A model generated the notes under the pieces. The model did not search any database and was not told where the DNA came from. It was given only the letters and a program-made list of their open reading frames with translations. From positions 1-8,492 of the forward strand of contig JAQVPT010000153.1 in the NCBI GenBank assembly GCA_028701945.1: a stretch of DNA of 8,492 nucleotides, in the 5' to 3' direction. This DNA is from Bacteroidales bacterium. Its GTDB lineage: Bacteria > Bacteroidota > Bacteroidia > Bacteroidales > ML635J-15. Below are positions 1 to 8,300 of the stretch, in pieces; the stretch's first letter is position 1, and the number at the start of each line of letters is the position of its first letter. A program made the position numbers and the translations under genes.

Positions 1-3000
1 CTAATTTTAGAATTTCGTATATCCCATGTTGTCTCCTGCCAACTTCGATTACTGCTTATGCTAACGGTTCTTCCTCAAACTCTGTTTGCCCGAATAGTCC
101 AGCAAATATCGCAAATCTCACTGTTGGTAATATTACTGGTGGAGGTTGTGCTTGTGGCGATTGGCGATATGCATGGTCGAATGGAAGTTTATGGTGGAAT
201 GGCACTGCGTTTTCAAGCTCATCAGCAATTTATAACAATGCTTATAGTTCTATAAATACTAATGTGAGTTCTACAACAACTTATACTTTAAGAATAGATT
301 GTAGTTCAAGTGTTTGTGGAGGATACATTTCAGATGATGTTACAGTTAATCTATATTCTCAGTCGGTTGCAGCAAATTCAATCAGCGGAACAACAGCTAT
401 TTGCCCAGGCGGATCAACTATTCTAAGCGTAAACGGTGGTTCGTTAGGGACAGGTGCTAATTGGATATGGTACACTGGAAGTTGTGGTGGAACTCAAGTT
501 GGAACAGGAAGTTCAATTACTGTTTCACCATCATCAAATACGACATATTTTGTTCGAGCAGTTGGAACTTGTAATACAACAACTTGTGTTAGTACAACAG
601 TAACTATTCAAACACTATCTTCGCCTGCTGCTTCTGCAAGTGCAAGTCCATCAACAATAAATGCTGGCGGAAACAGTACACTTACGTTATCTGGTGGAAG
701 CTTAGGAACTAATGCAGAATGGGTATGGTATATTGGCAGTTGTGGTGGTACACAAATTGGAACAGGAACTTCAATAAGTGTAAGTCCAACAGTTAACACA
801 ACATATTATGTTAGTGCTCAAGGGACTTGCAATACTACATCTTGTGTGAGTGTTACGGTTTCTGTTACAGGAACAGTAACGATTTGCAACGGAGAAAAAG
901 TTGATCTTTCAATAGTCGGCGGCTCATTAGGAACAGATGCAAATTGGGTCTGGTACACAGGTAGTTGTGGTGAAACACAAGTTGGAACAGGAACTTCAAT
1001 TTCTAATGTTGCCCCAACTGTTAATACAACATATTATGTTAGAGCTGAAGGGACTTGTAATAATTCTGAATGCACAAGTATTTCAGTTATTGTTAATTAT
1101 TTATCATCTGCGGCAAGCTCTATAAGTGGTACAAACTCTCAAATTTGTGCCGGTGGCTCTTCAACATTAAGCGTTGTTGGTGGCACCTTAGGAACAGGTG
1201 CATCATGGCAATGGTATTCTAGTTCATGTGGTGGTAGTTATATTGGATCTGGTTCATCTATTAACGTTACTCCCAATGTTAATACTACTTATTATGTTAG
1301 GGCAGAAGGAGCCTGTAATACAACTACTTGCGTATCATACTCTGTAACCGTATCTCCAGATCCTATCGTTAGTATTAGTAGTAATACCACAAACATTTGT
1401 ACAGGTGGAGCCGTAGATTTTACTCAAACTGTTAGTGGCGGTTCTGGAACAATTATTAATCAGTGGGAACATTCATCAGATGGTTCAAATTGGTCAGCTT
1501 GGACAACATCTTCAAATCCAACATATAGTAATTTAGCATCATCGATGTATTTTAGATGTGTTAGAACAGCAACTGATAATGGTTGTAATGATGGTATCTC
1601 AAATACAATCTATGTTAGTGTTGCTCCAGATCCAATTATTAGTCTTCAACCTATAAGTCCAGATCCGATATGTATTGGTGGAACGACTGCTAGCATAACT
1701 ACTTCAGCAGAGGATGGCACTGGTAGTTTTTCTTATCAATGGCAATACAATAATGGAGGTTCATGGGTTAACGTATCGAATGGTTCGCCTTCTGGAGCAA
1801 TATATAGTGGTGCTACCGGTTCCAACTTTTTTGTTGCAGGAATTTCGATATCAGGGGAATATGAATATCGATGTAATATTAATCAATCTGGCAATGGCTG
1901 TGGACAGCTAACCACAAATACAATTATAGTAGATGTTAAAGAGGATCCTACTGTTAGTATTTCTGGTGATGCTACAATATGTTCAGGAGGTACAGCATCT
2001 CTACTTGCAAATGAAAGTGGTGGTGCAGGAACATTTACATATCAATGGGAAAGGTCTTCCAATGAAACAGAATGGTCAAGTATTAGTGGTGCGACAAATG
2101 CTTTATACACAACTCCAGCATTAACTAGCACAATGCATTATCATGTTATCCTTACTGCTAGCGGATCTGGTTGCGGTTCTGCTACGAGCAATACTGAAAC
2201 TGTAACTGTAATTGCAGATCCTGCAATTACTACACAACCAACAGGTGGAACAATTTGTACAGATGGTTCAATAAATCTTAGTGTTGTCGCAACTGGTGGA
2301 ACTCCTTCACTTACTTACCAATGGTATAACAGTGGTGGAGCAATAAGTGGTGCGACATCAGCAACTTATTCTGCTAATACCGCTAGTAATTATTATTGTA
2401 TTGTTTCTGCTTCGGGTGATGGTTGCGGAAGTGCTACAAGTAGCACTGTAACAGTAACAGTCGTTGCTGATCCAGCAATAACTACCCATCCAATTGGTGC
2501 TACTATATGTTCTGGCGCAACTCACACAATGAGTGTTGTTGCTTCTGGTGGAACACCATCTTTAACTTACCAATGGTATAGAAATGGTTCTTCTATAAGT
2601 GGTGCTACAAGCACAAGCTATGGTGCTACTACAACAGGAACTTATTATTGTATCGTTTCAGCTAGCGGAAGTGGTTGTGGGACTGCTCAAACTAATACAG
2701 CTACAGTAACAGTGGATCCATCTTCTGATGGTGGTACTGCGAGTGCAAATCCATCAGGTGTAATTTGTGCAAGTCAATCTATAGAATTAGCCCTTACTGG
2801 TTACACTGGTATTATTCAGTGGCAAACAAATGCAAGTGGCTCTTGGGCAGACATTTCAGGCGAGAATTCAAGTTCATACAACACTCCGGTATTGCTGTCC
2901 TCAACCGAATACAGAGCCGAGCTGACTAGTGGGGTTTGTGGTGCTGTAAATTCAAATATTGTTACTGTTACAGTTACTACGCCTAGCATATCAGCAATTA

Positions 3001-4610
3001 ATGGAAATGACTATGTTTGGACAGGAACAAATAGTGCAATTTGGGATGGAGCAACAACAAACAATTGGTTGCGGTTTATTTCGGGAACAAACTTTGAAAT
3101 TCCCATTAGTGTTCCTGGTGAAAATGATAATGTCTTTATCAGAGCTACCGCATCATGCTTTAATACTCCTCCAATCGTAAACACTGAAAATATTGCAAAG
3201 TGTAAAAACCTAACAATAGATAATGGCAATACTCTTAATCTAAATGCGAATAGCAATCTCAAAATACATGGGAATATTAATAATAATGGAATATTGAATG
3301 TCAATGGGACTTCGAAAATTGATGTTTCTGGCAACTGGACTAACACCGGAACATTTACAGCAGGAACAGGTACAGTAGCATTTACTGGCAGCTCACCACA
3401 AACAATTACAACTAATGGAGAAACGTTCAACAATGTTGTGATAAACAATGCTGGTGCAGGCAATGCGGATATTATTATTGCAACTGATTTAAGAATCAAC
3501 GAACTACTCACATTGACCAACGGAGTTGTAAGTTTCACATATTCTAACCGTCAAGTTATTCTTACTAGCTCAGCAAGTTCGACCGCTGGTAATACAAATA
3601 GTTTTGTTGCTGGAATTGTCGAGAAGTCTGGAACTTCAGCATTTACGTTCCCAGTTGGAAGAGATAATGTTTGGGCTCCAGTTAGAATTGCAGCACCTGC
3701 GGCCTTATCAAAAATTACAGCCGAGTACAAAACTGAACCCGGTCCACTTAACTGGTCGGCTGCTTATATGTGTGACCAAAACGAATTGCATCATACCAGC
3801 GGCGTAGAACATTGGTTGTTGACAACTAATGCATCAACACCAGCCGTTACTTTGTATTGGAAAGATGCTGTCCGAAGTGGAATTCAAGATTTGGCAGATT
3901 TAAGAGTTGCCCATTATAATGAAACTAATTCGTGTTGGGAAAATAAGGGTGGCATCGTTGATGGGACTTTAACGTCTGGTTCAATTACTTCTACAGTGCC
4001 ATTTGGCTCTTACAGTCCAATTACTTTTGGAACAAAGACCAAAGACAATCCTTTACCAGTTGAGCTCTTAGATTTTAACGCTAACTGCTTAAAAACCTCT
4101 GCTAATATTCATTGGCAAACTGCCTCTGAAACTAATAATGATTACTTTATTTTAGAGAGATCTAATGGCGTAAACGAGTTTTACGAAATCGCTAGATTAC
4201 AAGGAGCAGGAAATTCAAATATCTTAGCCGATTATTATTTTGTTGATGAAAAAATGTTCTCGGGCGATAATTACTATCGTTTAAAACAAGTTGACTTTGA
4301 TGGCAAAACAACAGCGTTTAATATCATTACTCTTAATTGCGACGGCTATGCTAAAGAGCAAGCAGTTATGTATGCTTATCCAAATCCATTCAAGGATGAG
4401 CTAAATGTTGTAATTGAAAACATGGACGCAGGGGAATTCACTCTTGAGATTCTTGATGATTTAGGCAGAGTAGTTTATCTCGAAAAATACACTGCAACTA
4501 GCTCTGAGTTCAAAACAAGCTTGAATCTAAATGATTTACCACCAGCAGTTTATAATTTGAGAAGTAAGTCTAAAGAGAATGTTTTGAATATTAGGGTGGT
4601 GAAGAAATAG
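1..4610 (+). CDS. Giant modular T9SS-secreted Ig-like repeat protein, 5' end cut by the window
   Basis: The frame read from base 3 has no stop until TAG at 4608-4610, so the gene is open at the left edge and its start and signal peptide lie outside. A GTG at 264 lies inside a continuous Ig-like repeat and is not the start. About 1,535 residues are visible. Domains in order: eleven Ig-like repeats (about 45-2978); a beta-solenoid-like region opening with VWTGTNSAIWDG and running through NLTIDNGNTLNL (3015-3452); a module with AFTFPVGRDN and VEHWLL (3453-4037) of a kind common in Bacteroidota surface proteins; the NPLPVELLDF...ETNNDYF module (4047-4340); and a T9SS type A tail (4368-4607) with YPNPF and terminal lysines. 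The family is exported by Sec, crosses the outer membrane through T9SS and is released or anchored at the surface. An adhesive role is inferred from architecture; no catalytic motif is visible and the ligand is unknown. Repeats are rich in Ser, Thr and Gly and poor in Lys. Confidence 0.96.
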   Translation, partial: NFRISYIPCCLLPTSITAYANGSSSNSVCPNSPANIANLTVGNITGGGCACGDWRYAWSNGSLWWNGTAFSSSSAIYNNAYSSINTNVSSTTTYTLRIDCSSSVCGGYISDDVTVNLYSQSVAANSISGTTAICPGGSTILSVNGGSLGTGANWIWYTGSCGGTQVGTGSSITVSPSSNTTYFVRAVGTCNTTTCVSTTVTIQTLSSPAASASASPSTINAGGNSTLTLSGGSLGTNAEWVWYIGSCGGTQIGTGTSISVSPTVNTTYYVSAQGTCNTTSCVSVTVSVTGTVTICNGEKVDLSIVGGSLGTDANWVWYTGSCGETQVGTGTSISNVAPTVNTTYYVRAEGTCNNSECTSISVIVNYLSSAASSISGTNSQICAGGSSTLSVVGGTLGTGASWQWYSSSCGGSYIGSGSSINVTPNVNTTYYVRAEGACNTTTCVSYSVTVSPDPIVSISSNTTNICTGGAVDFTQTVSGGSGTIINQWEHSSDGSNWSAWTTSSNPTYSNLASSMYFRCVRTATDNGCNDGISNTIYVSVAPDPIISLQPISPDPICIGGTTASITTSAEDGTGSFSYQWQYNNGGSWVNVSNGSPSGAIYSGATGSNFFVAGISISGEYEYRCNINQSGNGCGQLTTNTIIVDVKEDPTVSISGDATICSGGTASLLANESGGAGTFTYQWERSSNETEWSSISGATNALYTTPALTSTMHYHVILTASGSGCGSATSNTETVTVIADPAITTQPTGGTICTDGSINLSVVATGGTPSLTYQWYNSGGAISGATSATYSANTASNYYCIVSASGDGCGSATSSTVTVTVVADPAITTHPIGATICSGATHTMSVVASGGTPSLTYQWYRNGSSISGATSTSYGATTTGTYYCIVSASGSGCGTAQTNTATVTVDPSSDGGTASANPSGVICASQSIELALTGYTGIIQWQTNASGSWADISGENSSSYNTPVLLSSTEYRAELTSGVCGAVNSNIVTVTVTTPSISAINGNDYVWTGTNSAIWDGATTNNWLRFISGTNFEIPISVPGENDNVFIRATASCFNTPPIVNTENIAKCKNLTIDNGNTLNLNANSNLKIHGNINNNGILNVNGTSKIDVSGNWTNTGTFTAGTGTVAFTGSSPQTITTNGETFNNVVINNAGAGNADIIIATDLRINELLTLTNGVVSFTYSNRQVILTSSASSTAGNTNSFVAGIVEKSGTSAFTFPVGRDNVWAPVRIAAPAALSKITAEYKTEPGPLNWSAAYMCDQNELHHTSGVEHWLLTTNASTPAVTLYWKDAVRSGIQDLADLRVAHYNETNSCWENKGGIVDGTLTSGSITSTVPFGSYSPITFGTKTKDNPLPVELLDFNANCLKTSANIHWQTASETNNDYFILERSNGVNEFYEIARLQGAGNSNILADYYFVDEKMFSGDNYYRLKQVDFDGKTTAFNIITLNCDGYAKEQAVMYAYPNPFKDELNVVIENMDAGEFTLEILDDLGRVVYLEKYTATSSEFKTSLNLNDLPPAVYNLRSKSKENVLNIRVVKK
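45..1355 (+). repeat. Five Ig-like repeats of the WYTGSCGGT subfamily
   Basis: Five consecutive units lie at about 45-374, 378-614, 618-872, 873-1103 and 1116-1355. Each has a Cys in a xICxGGS-like start (except the third), a Trp-x-Trp core, and an NTTYYVRAEGTC-like end. Units two to five share WYTGSCGGT or a close variant and normally carry four Cys; the first is more divergent (NSVCPNSPAN, CACGDWRYAW, TTYTLRIDC). The third unit has Asn where the first Cys should be, and the fourth follows it without the usual linker. The pattern fits tandem duplication of a disulfide-stabilised beta-sandwich. Family assignment rests on motif recognition, not a profile search. Confidence 0.85.
1356..2978 (+). 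repeat. Six Ig-like repeats joined by PDP/ADP linkers
   Basis: Units lie at about 1356-1625, 1626-1940, 1941-2213, 2214-2465, 2466-2714 and 2715-2978. Most open with PDPI, EDPT or ADPAITT, then an xICxGG-like segment, a YQWYxxG or QWExSS Trp strand, and end in SASGxGCGSA...TVTV. The units at 2214 and 2466 are the closest pair, sharing ADPAITT, GGTPSLTYQWY, YYCIVSASG and GCG. This class has one Cys in the opening segment and one or two near the end, unlike the four-Cys class upstream, so the protein joins two repeat subfamilies. The last unit is the most divergent and leads into the solenoid-like region. Confidence 0.85.
3015..3452 (+). other. Beta-solenoid-like region of gene 1
   Basis: The region starts with VWTGTNSAIWDG followed by NNW, then short repeating strands such as NLTIDNGNTLNL, NSNLKIHGNI, GILNVNGTSKIDVSGNW and GTVAFTGSSPQTI, and ends near FNNVVINNAG. 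This order is familiar from many Bacteroidota surface proteins and suggests a right-handed parallel beta fold or stalk. It separates the Ig-like array from the C-terminal secretion modules. The fold is inferred from strand periodicity and not proven. Confidence 0.65.
4368..4607 (+). other. T9SS type A C-terminal sorting domain
   Basis: The last ~80 residues of gene 1 begin with AYPNPFKDELNV and continue with FTLEILDDLGRVVY, LNLNDLPPAVYNL and end in NIRVVKK. These match the usual order of the Por_Secre_tail/TIGR04183 sorting domain: a YPNPF box, a DxxGRVV strand, an LP.G.Y-like strand and a short Lys-ending strand. Known members target cargo to the type IX translocon, where the domain is usually cleaved and the cargo released or lipid-anchored. 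The usual Gly of the Gly-x-Tyr motif is Ala here (PPAVYNL), a small departure. Confidence 0.93.
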
Positions 4611-4613
4611 TTT

Positions 4614-4654
4614 ATCGGTTCGCGGTTCGCAGTTCTCGATTTATGTGTTTTTTT
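4614..4654 (+). terminator. Weak candidate terminator after gene 1
   Basis: Four bases after the stop codon, ATCG at 4614-4617 can pair with CGAT at 4637-4640, and GCG-GTT-CGC can form a small inner hairpin. A run of seven T follows at 4648-4654. It is GC-rich against an AT-rich background and placed where a terminator is expected. The stem is short and interrupted and the T-run starts seven bases after it, so this is only a candidate. Confidence 0.25.
4617..4637. repeat. Tandem heptamer GGTTCGC, GGTTCGC, AGTTCTC
   Basis: Two exact copies of GGTTCGC (4617-4623 and 4624-4630) are followed by a degenerate third, AGTTCTC (4631-4637). The array starts seven bases after the gene 1 stop and is a GC-rich island in very AT-rich DNA. 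Function is unknown; it overlaps the candidate terminator. Confidence 0.6.
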
Positions 4655-5058
4655 GACTTTTATAAGAAATATTTGGCATATTATTTGGGTAAATTTTGAC
4701 CTAATTTACATTAATTGTTAAAATAATAACAGCATAAATCAGTGTAAATGAAAATAAATTAATATTTTATACTTTATACAAAATTCAACAATAAATAAAT
4801 ATTGTATTTAGAACGCTAAATAATATTTTAAAAGTTCAGATTTTAAAGGGATTATTTATGCGTTTTTTACATTTGAATACCATTTTGACTCAGTTCGTAG
4901 TGAAATGCACTTAAATGTAAAATTTATATTAAATACAATAATCACACTTTTTTTACTTGTTTCACAAGGTTTAGAAACTATATTTTTTCACAATAAAAAA
5001 ATGCGTAAGAGATTAAATAAATCGTATAAATAATATACTTACAAAAACAATTATTTTT

Positions 5059-5086
5059 TAAAATATGTTTTTAAAAACATATTTTA
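5059..5086. repeat. 28-bp perfect palindrome
   Basis: Each half reads TAAAATATGTTTTT followed by its exact reverse complement, with no loop; symmetry breaks at both outer flanks. Only one G and one C are present. It lies about 220 bp before the gene 2 start and 450 bp after the gene 1 stop and has no trailing T-run, so a terminator is unlikely. It could be a dimer binding site, a cruciform-prone site or an accident of AT-rich DNA. Confidence 0.6.
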
Positions 5087-5227
5087 TATCAATAATCACA
5101 TAACTATCCCATATTTAATTATATTATTTCACTTAATTCTATTTAACATAGTTTTTTTTAAACACTGATTAATTAATTATGAAGCTGCAAGATAATGCTG
5201 TAATTGCATATCAAGTACTACAACTTA

Positions 5228-5253
5228 TTGCATATATATTTTCCTTATTTTTG
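5228..5253 (+). promoter_or_regulatory. Weak Bacteroidota-type promoter candidate for gene 2
   Basis: TATTTTTG at 5246-5253 fits the Bacteroidota -7 consensus TAnnTTTG, and TTG lies at 5228-5230. The 15-bp gap is shorter than the spacing usually reported (about 17-23), which lowers confidence. Transcription would start near 5260, leaving a leader of about 50 bases before the ATG at 5309. The motif is easily met by chance in such AT-rich DNA. Confidence 0.25.
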
Positions 5254-5308
5254 CTATTAGAAAACATTAAATAATTTTTTAAAGCAATTATGAATTAAAT
5301 AAGAAAAT

Positions 5309-8300
5309 ATGAAAAACATCTCTGCCGACACTTACCAATCAAGAATTTATCATTATTTAAAAACAACTACACACACTCGCTCAATAAAAAAAATTATTGT
5401 GTGTTTTTTTACATTTGCTTTATTATTAATTAGTAGTATAAGTGTCTATGGGCAATGTACAAATTCTTCTTCTTACGGAACTGCAACTGCACCTACATCA
5501 GGATCGATAAATTTCAGTACATGTAGTTATCAAACAGAGTATAGTACAATAAATAGTGTAGTAGCAGGAACTACATACAGTTGTTCAATTAGTACTGGAG
5601 GATATGTTACAATAAGATCTGGCACATATAATGGCACTGTGGTTGCTCATGGTGCCAGTCCTTTGCAATGGACTGCGACTAGTTCTGGAACACATTATGC
5701 ACATTGGAATACAAATTCATCTTGTGGAACAACCTCTGGTTGCGTTACCACTACGATTACATTTGTATCTAGTGGTGGTGGATCCGCAATGACAGTCCCT
5801 ACATCCGGAAACAATACATATACAACTTGCTCAGGACACATATATGATAATGGCGGTTCTGGGGCTTCTTATGCAGCAAACAGTAATGGATATTCTGTAA
5901 TATATCCTGGAACAGCAGGCTATAAGGTACAGTTAACTGGAACTTACTATACAGAAGGGGGATATGACCATGTATATATATATAATGGTGTTGGTACTGG
6001 TGGTACTCAACTCCTTGATGGTTCAACTTCATCCTCAACTTCAATTGGAACTATTACATCAACGGATGCAAGTGGTGCTTTAACTGTAAGACTAACTAGT
6101 GACGGTAGTGTTAATAACTCCGGTTTTGATTTTACTATTGCTTGTGTTGCAGCTGTTGTTGAGATGAAAGTTCCTGCCTCCGGGAACAATACATATACTA
6201 CTTGTTCTGGACACATATATGATAATGGCGGTTCTTCTGCATCTTATGCAGCAAACAGTAATGGATATTCTGTAATATATCCAGGAACAGCAGGAAATGT
6301 AATTCGTCTGACTGGTAGTTTCGATACTGAAACAAATTATGATTATGTTTATATTTATGATGGCGTAGGTATAGGAGGAACTTTACTTTTCGGTGGTGCA
6401 TCAGGAAGCAATATAATACCTACGATTACATCAACGGATGCAAGTGGTGCTTTGACAGTAAGATTCACAAGTGATGGCAGTGGTCAAAACTCTGGTTTTG
6501 ATTTTACAATTGCTTGTGTTGCAGCTGTTGTAATGACAGTTCCATCCACCGGCAATAACTCTTATACAATTTGCTCCGGACACATATATGACCATGGCGG
6601 TTCAGGCAGTGGATATAATGCTAGCGTAAATGGATATACTGTAATATATCCTGGCAATAGCAGCCAAGCGGTACAACTAACAGGCACTTACGATACTGAA
6701 TCATGCTGCGATCATATTTATATTTATGATGGAGTTGGCACAGGAGGAACACTGTTAGGTCAATTTCAAGGAACAGGAGGATCAAGCATTGGTACAATTA
6801 CGTCTTCAGGTGCAAACGTTCCGCTTACTATATTGTTTACAAGTGATGGCAGTGTTCAATACTCTGGTTTTGATTTCACTATTGCTTGTGTTACAGCCTC
6901 TCTCCCCGGGGAAAACTGCACAAACGCACAAAACCTTGCTTCGCTTAGCAGCCCTTTTAGCGGAACAACTGTAGGTTATGCGGACGATATTAGTATTTGT
7001 AGAACTGGGCAACCTGACAGGATTTTTTACATTAATGTTCCTAATGGTAATACAATTGATATTTGGCAATCGGCAAATAGTTATGACTCATATCACTATA
7101 TGGGTTATGGGGGTTCCTGTCCTGGAACAACCACCTTATTTTGTGTGGACGACTCCGATACCCAGCATAATACATGGGCAAATACTACAGGCTCAACACA
7201 GACGGTTTGGTTTGTCGTTGACGCATACTCGGGTTCAGGAACCTTTACCCTGGAATGGACGCTAACTTCACCACCAGTTCTTCCTTGCGGTAATACCAAC
7301 TTGGGAACGATATCTCCATCTCTTTGTTCTCCAGCTACTGCACCATATTCTGCTGCGACAATGCCATATTGGAGTTTTACGGCAACTGCCGGTTATTCAT
7401 ATCATTTTTCCCTGGATGGAAATACTACTGAAGACACTTATTTACATTTATATAATGCAGGTTTTGCGGAATTAACTTATAATGATGACGGCGGTATCGG
7501 AACTCATGCTTTTATAAATTGGACATGCAGCACAAGCGGGACTTATTACATTACTGCAAATCATATATCCTGCTCCAATATTGAAAACGCAGGTACATTG
7601 AAATATTGGGCTACTGATGATGCCAATTATAACACATTGGATCAATGGCTTACTCCCAATTCATCATGGCAGAATCAGGCTTATACAGCAGGGTCGTTTT
7701 ATTACTATTATTTTAATGCTACTGCGGGACAAATTTACGATTTTAGTCTATGTGATAATTCAGAAGATTCTTACTTGTATATTTATAATTCTTCCTGGAG
7801 CTTTTTAGAAGGAAACGATGATAGCGGACCTCACTGTAGCGGAGCTCCTGCTTCAATTTCATGGACCTGTCCAACTACCGATACATACATTGTTCAAGTT
7901 AACAATCTTGGTTGTGACGCTTTCATCAACTCTGGCAACTTAGCATATAGAGTCGTATCTCCTTGCACACCCCCATCTAACCCAACAGCTTCAGGCACAA
8001 CAACAATTTGTGCTGGAGGATCAACCAATATTTCAGCTACATCAACAGGTGCAACAACTATTTATTGGTACACCGGAAGTTGCGGAGGCACTTCTGCTGG
8101 GACTAGTTCCCCCGGTGCGAATTTTAGCTTTAGTCCAACTTCTACGACAACTTATTATGCCCAAGCGTATAATTCAGCAGGTAGTGGCTGCTGGTCGGCT
8201 GGTTGCGGAAGTGCAACAATAACTGTAAATCCTTTACCAAATATTTCAGCTAGTTCTGCAACTCATTCAACTATATGTAGTGGCGGTTCAAGTGATCTAA

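Larger units (their letters stand above)
4611..5308. other. 698-bp very AT-rich intergenic region
   Basis: No convincing gene lies here. Base composition falls sharply relative to the flanking genes. Visible structure, left to right: three degenerate heptamers and a T-run just after the gene 1 stop; a 7-bp perfect stem with an AACG loop at 4805-4822; an imperfect stem with arms at 4865-4874 and 4913-4922; an 11-base direct repeat CAATAATCACA at 4936-4946 and 5090-5100; a 28-bp perfect palindrome at 5059-5086; a 31-codon open frame at 5179-5274; and a weak promoter candidate at 5228-5253. The length suggests gene 2 has its own promoter and upstream control region. Confidence 0.8.

Noticed and set aside
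58..255. 65-codon plus-strand open frame in another phase
   Set aside because: It overlaps the divergent first Ig-like repeat of gene 1, which has the expected Cys and Trp pattern in its own frame.
264..266. GTG as the start codon of gene 1
   Set aside because: The frame is open for 87 codons upstream to the window edge, and the upstream translation continues the same Ig-like repeat pattern. No signal peptide follows the GTG.
378..2978. CRISPR array or other nucleotide-level repeat array
   Set aside because: The periodicity is at the protein level, in units of about 75-105 codons with diverged DNA, within one open frame; there are no short identical repeats with unique spacers.
3011..3538. 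175-codon antisense open frame
   Set aside because: It lies wholly opposite the solenoid-like region of gene 1, which has clear domain homology. Its Val/Leu/Pro-rich translation is typical of a shadow of Thr/Asn-rich coding sequence.
4858..4914. 18-codon open frame in the intergenic region
   Set aside because: It is very short, has no ribosome site or domain, and lies in AT-rich DNA where such frames arise by chance.
4865..4922. Inverted repeat with 10-bp arms around a 38-base spacer, overlapping a TAnnTTTG motif
   Set aside because: The arms are nearly all A and T, no TTG element lies at a suitable distance, and no gene starts just downstream.
4936..5100. Direct repeat CAATAATCACA at 4936-4946 and 5090-5100 as attachment-site or transposon footprint
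   Set aside because: The enclosed 143 bases hold no recombinase or terminal inverted repeats, and an 11-base match is plausible by chance in such biased DNA.
5799..6401. Antisense open frames that resemble each other (5799-6044 and 6198-6401)
   Set aside because: Their similarity is explained by the duplicated CUB units on the plus strand. They have no recognisable domain and no start context.
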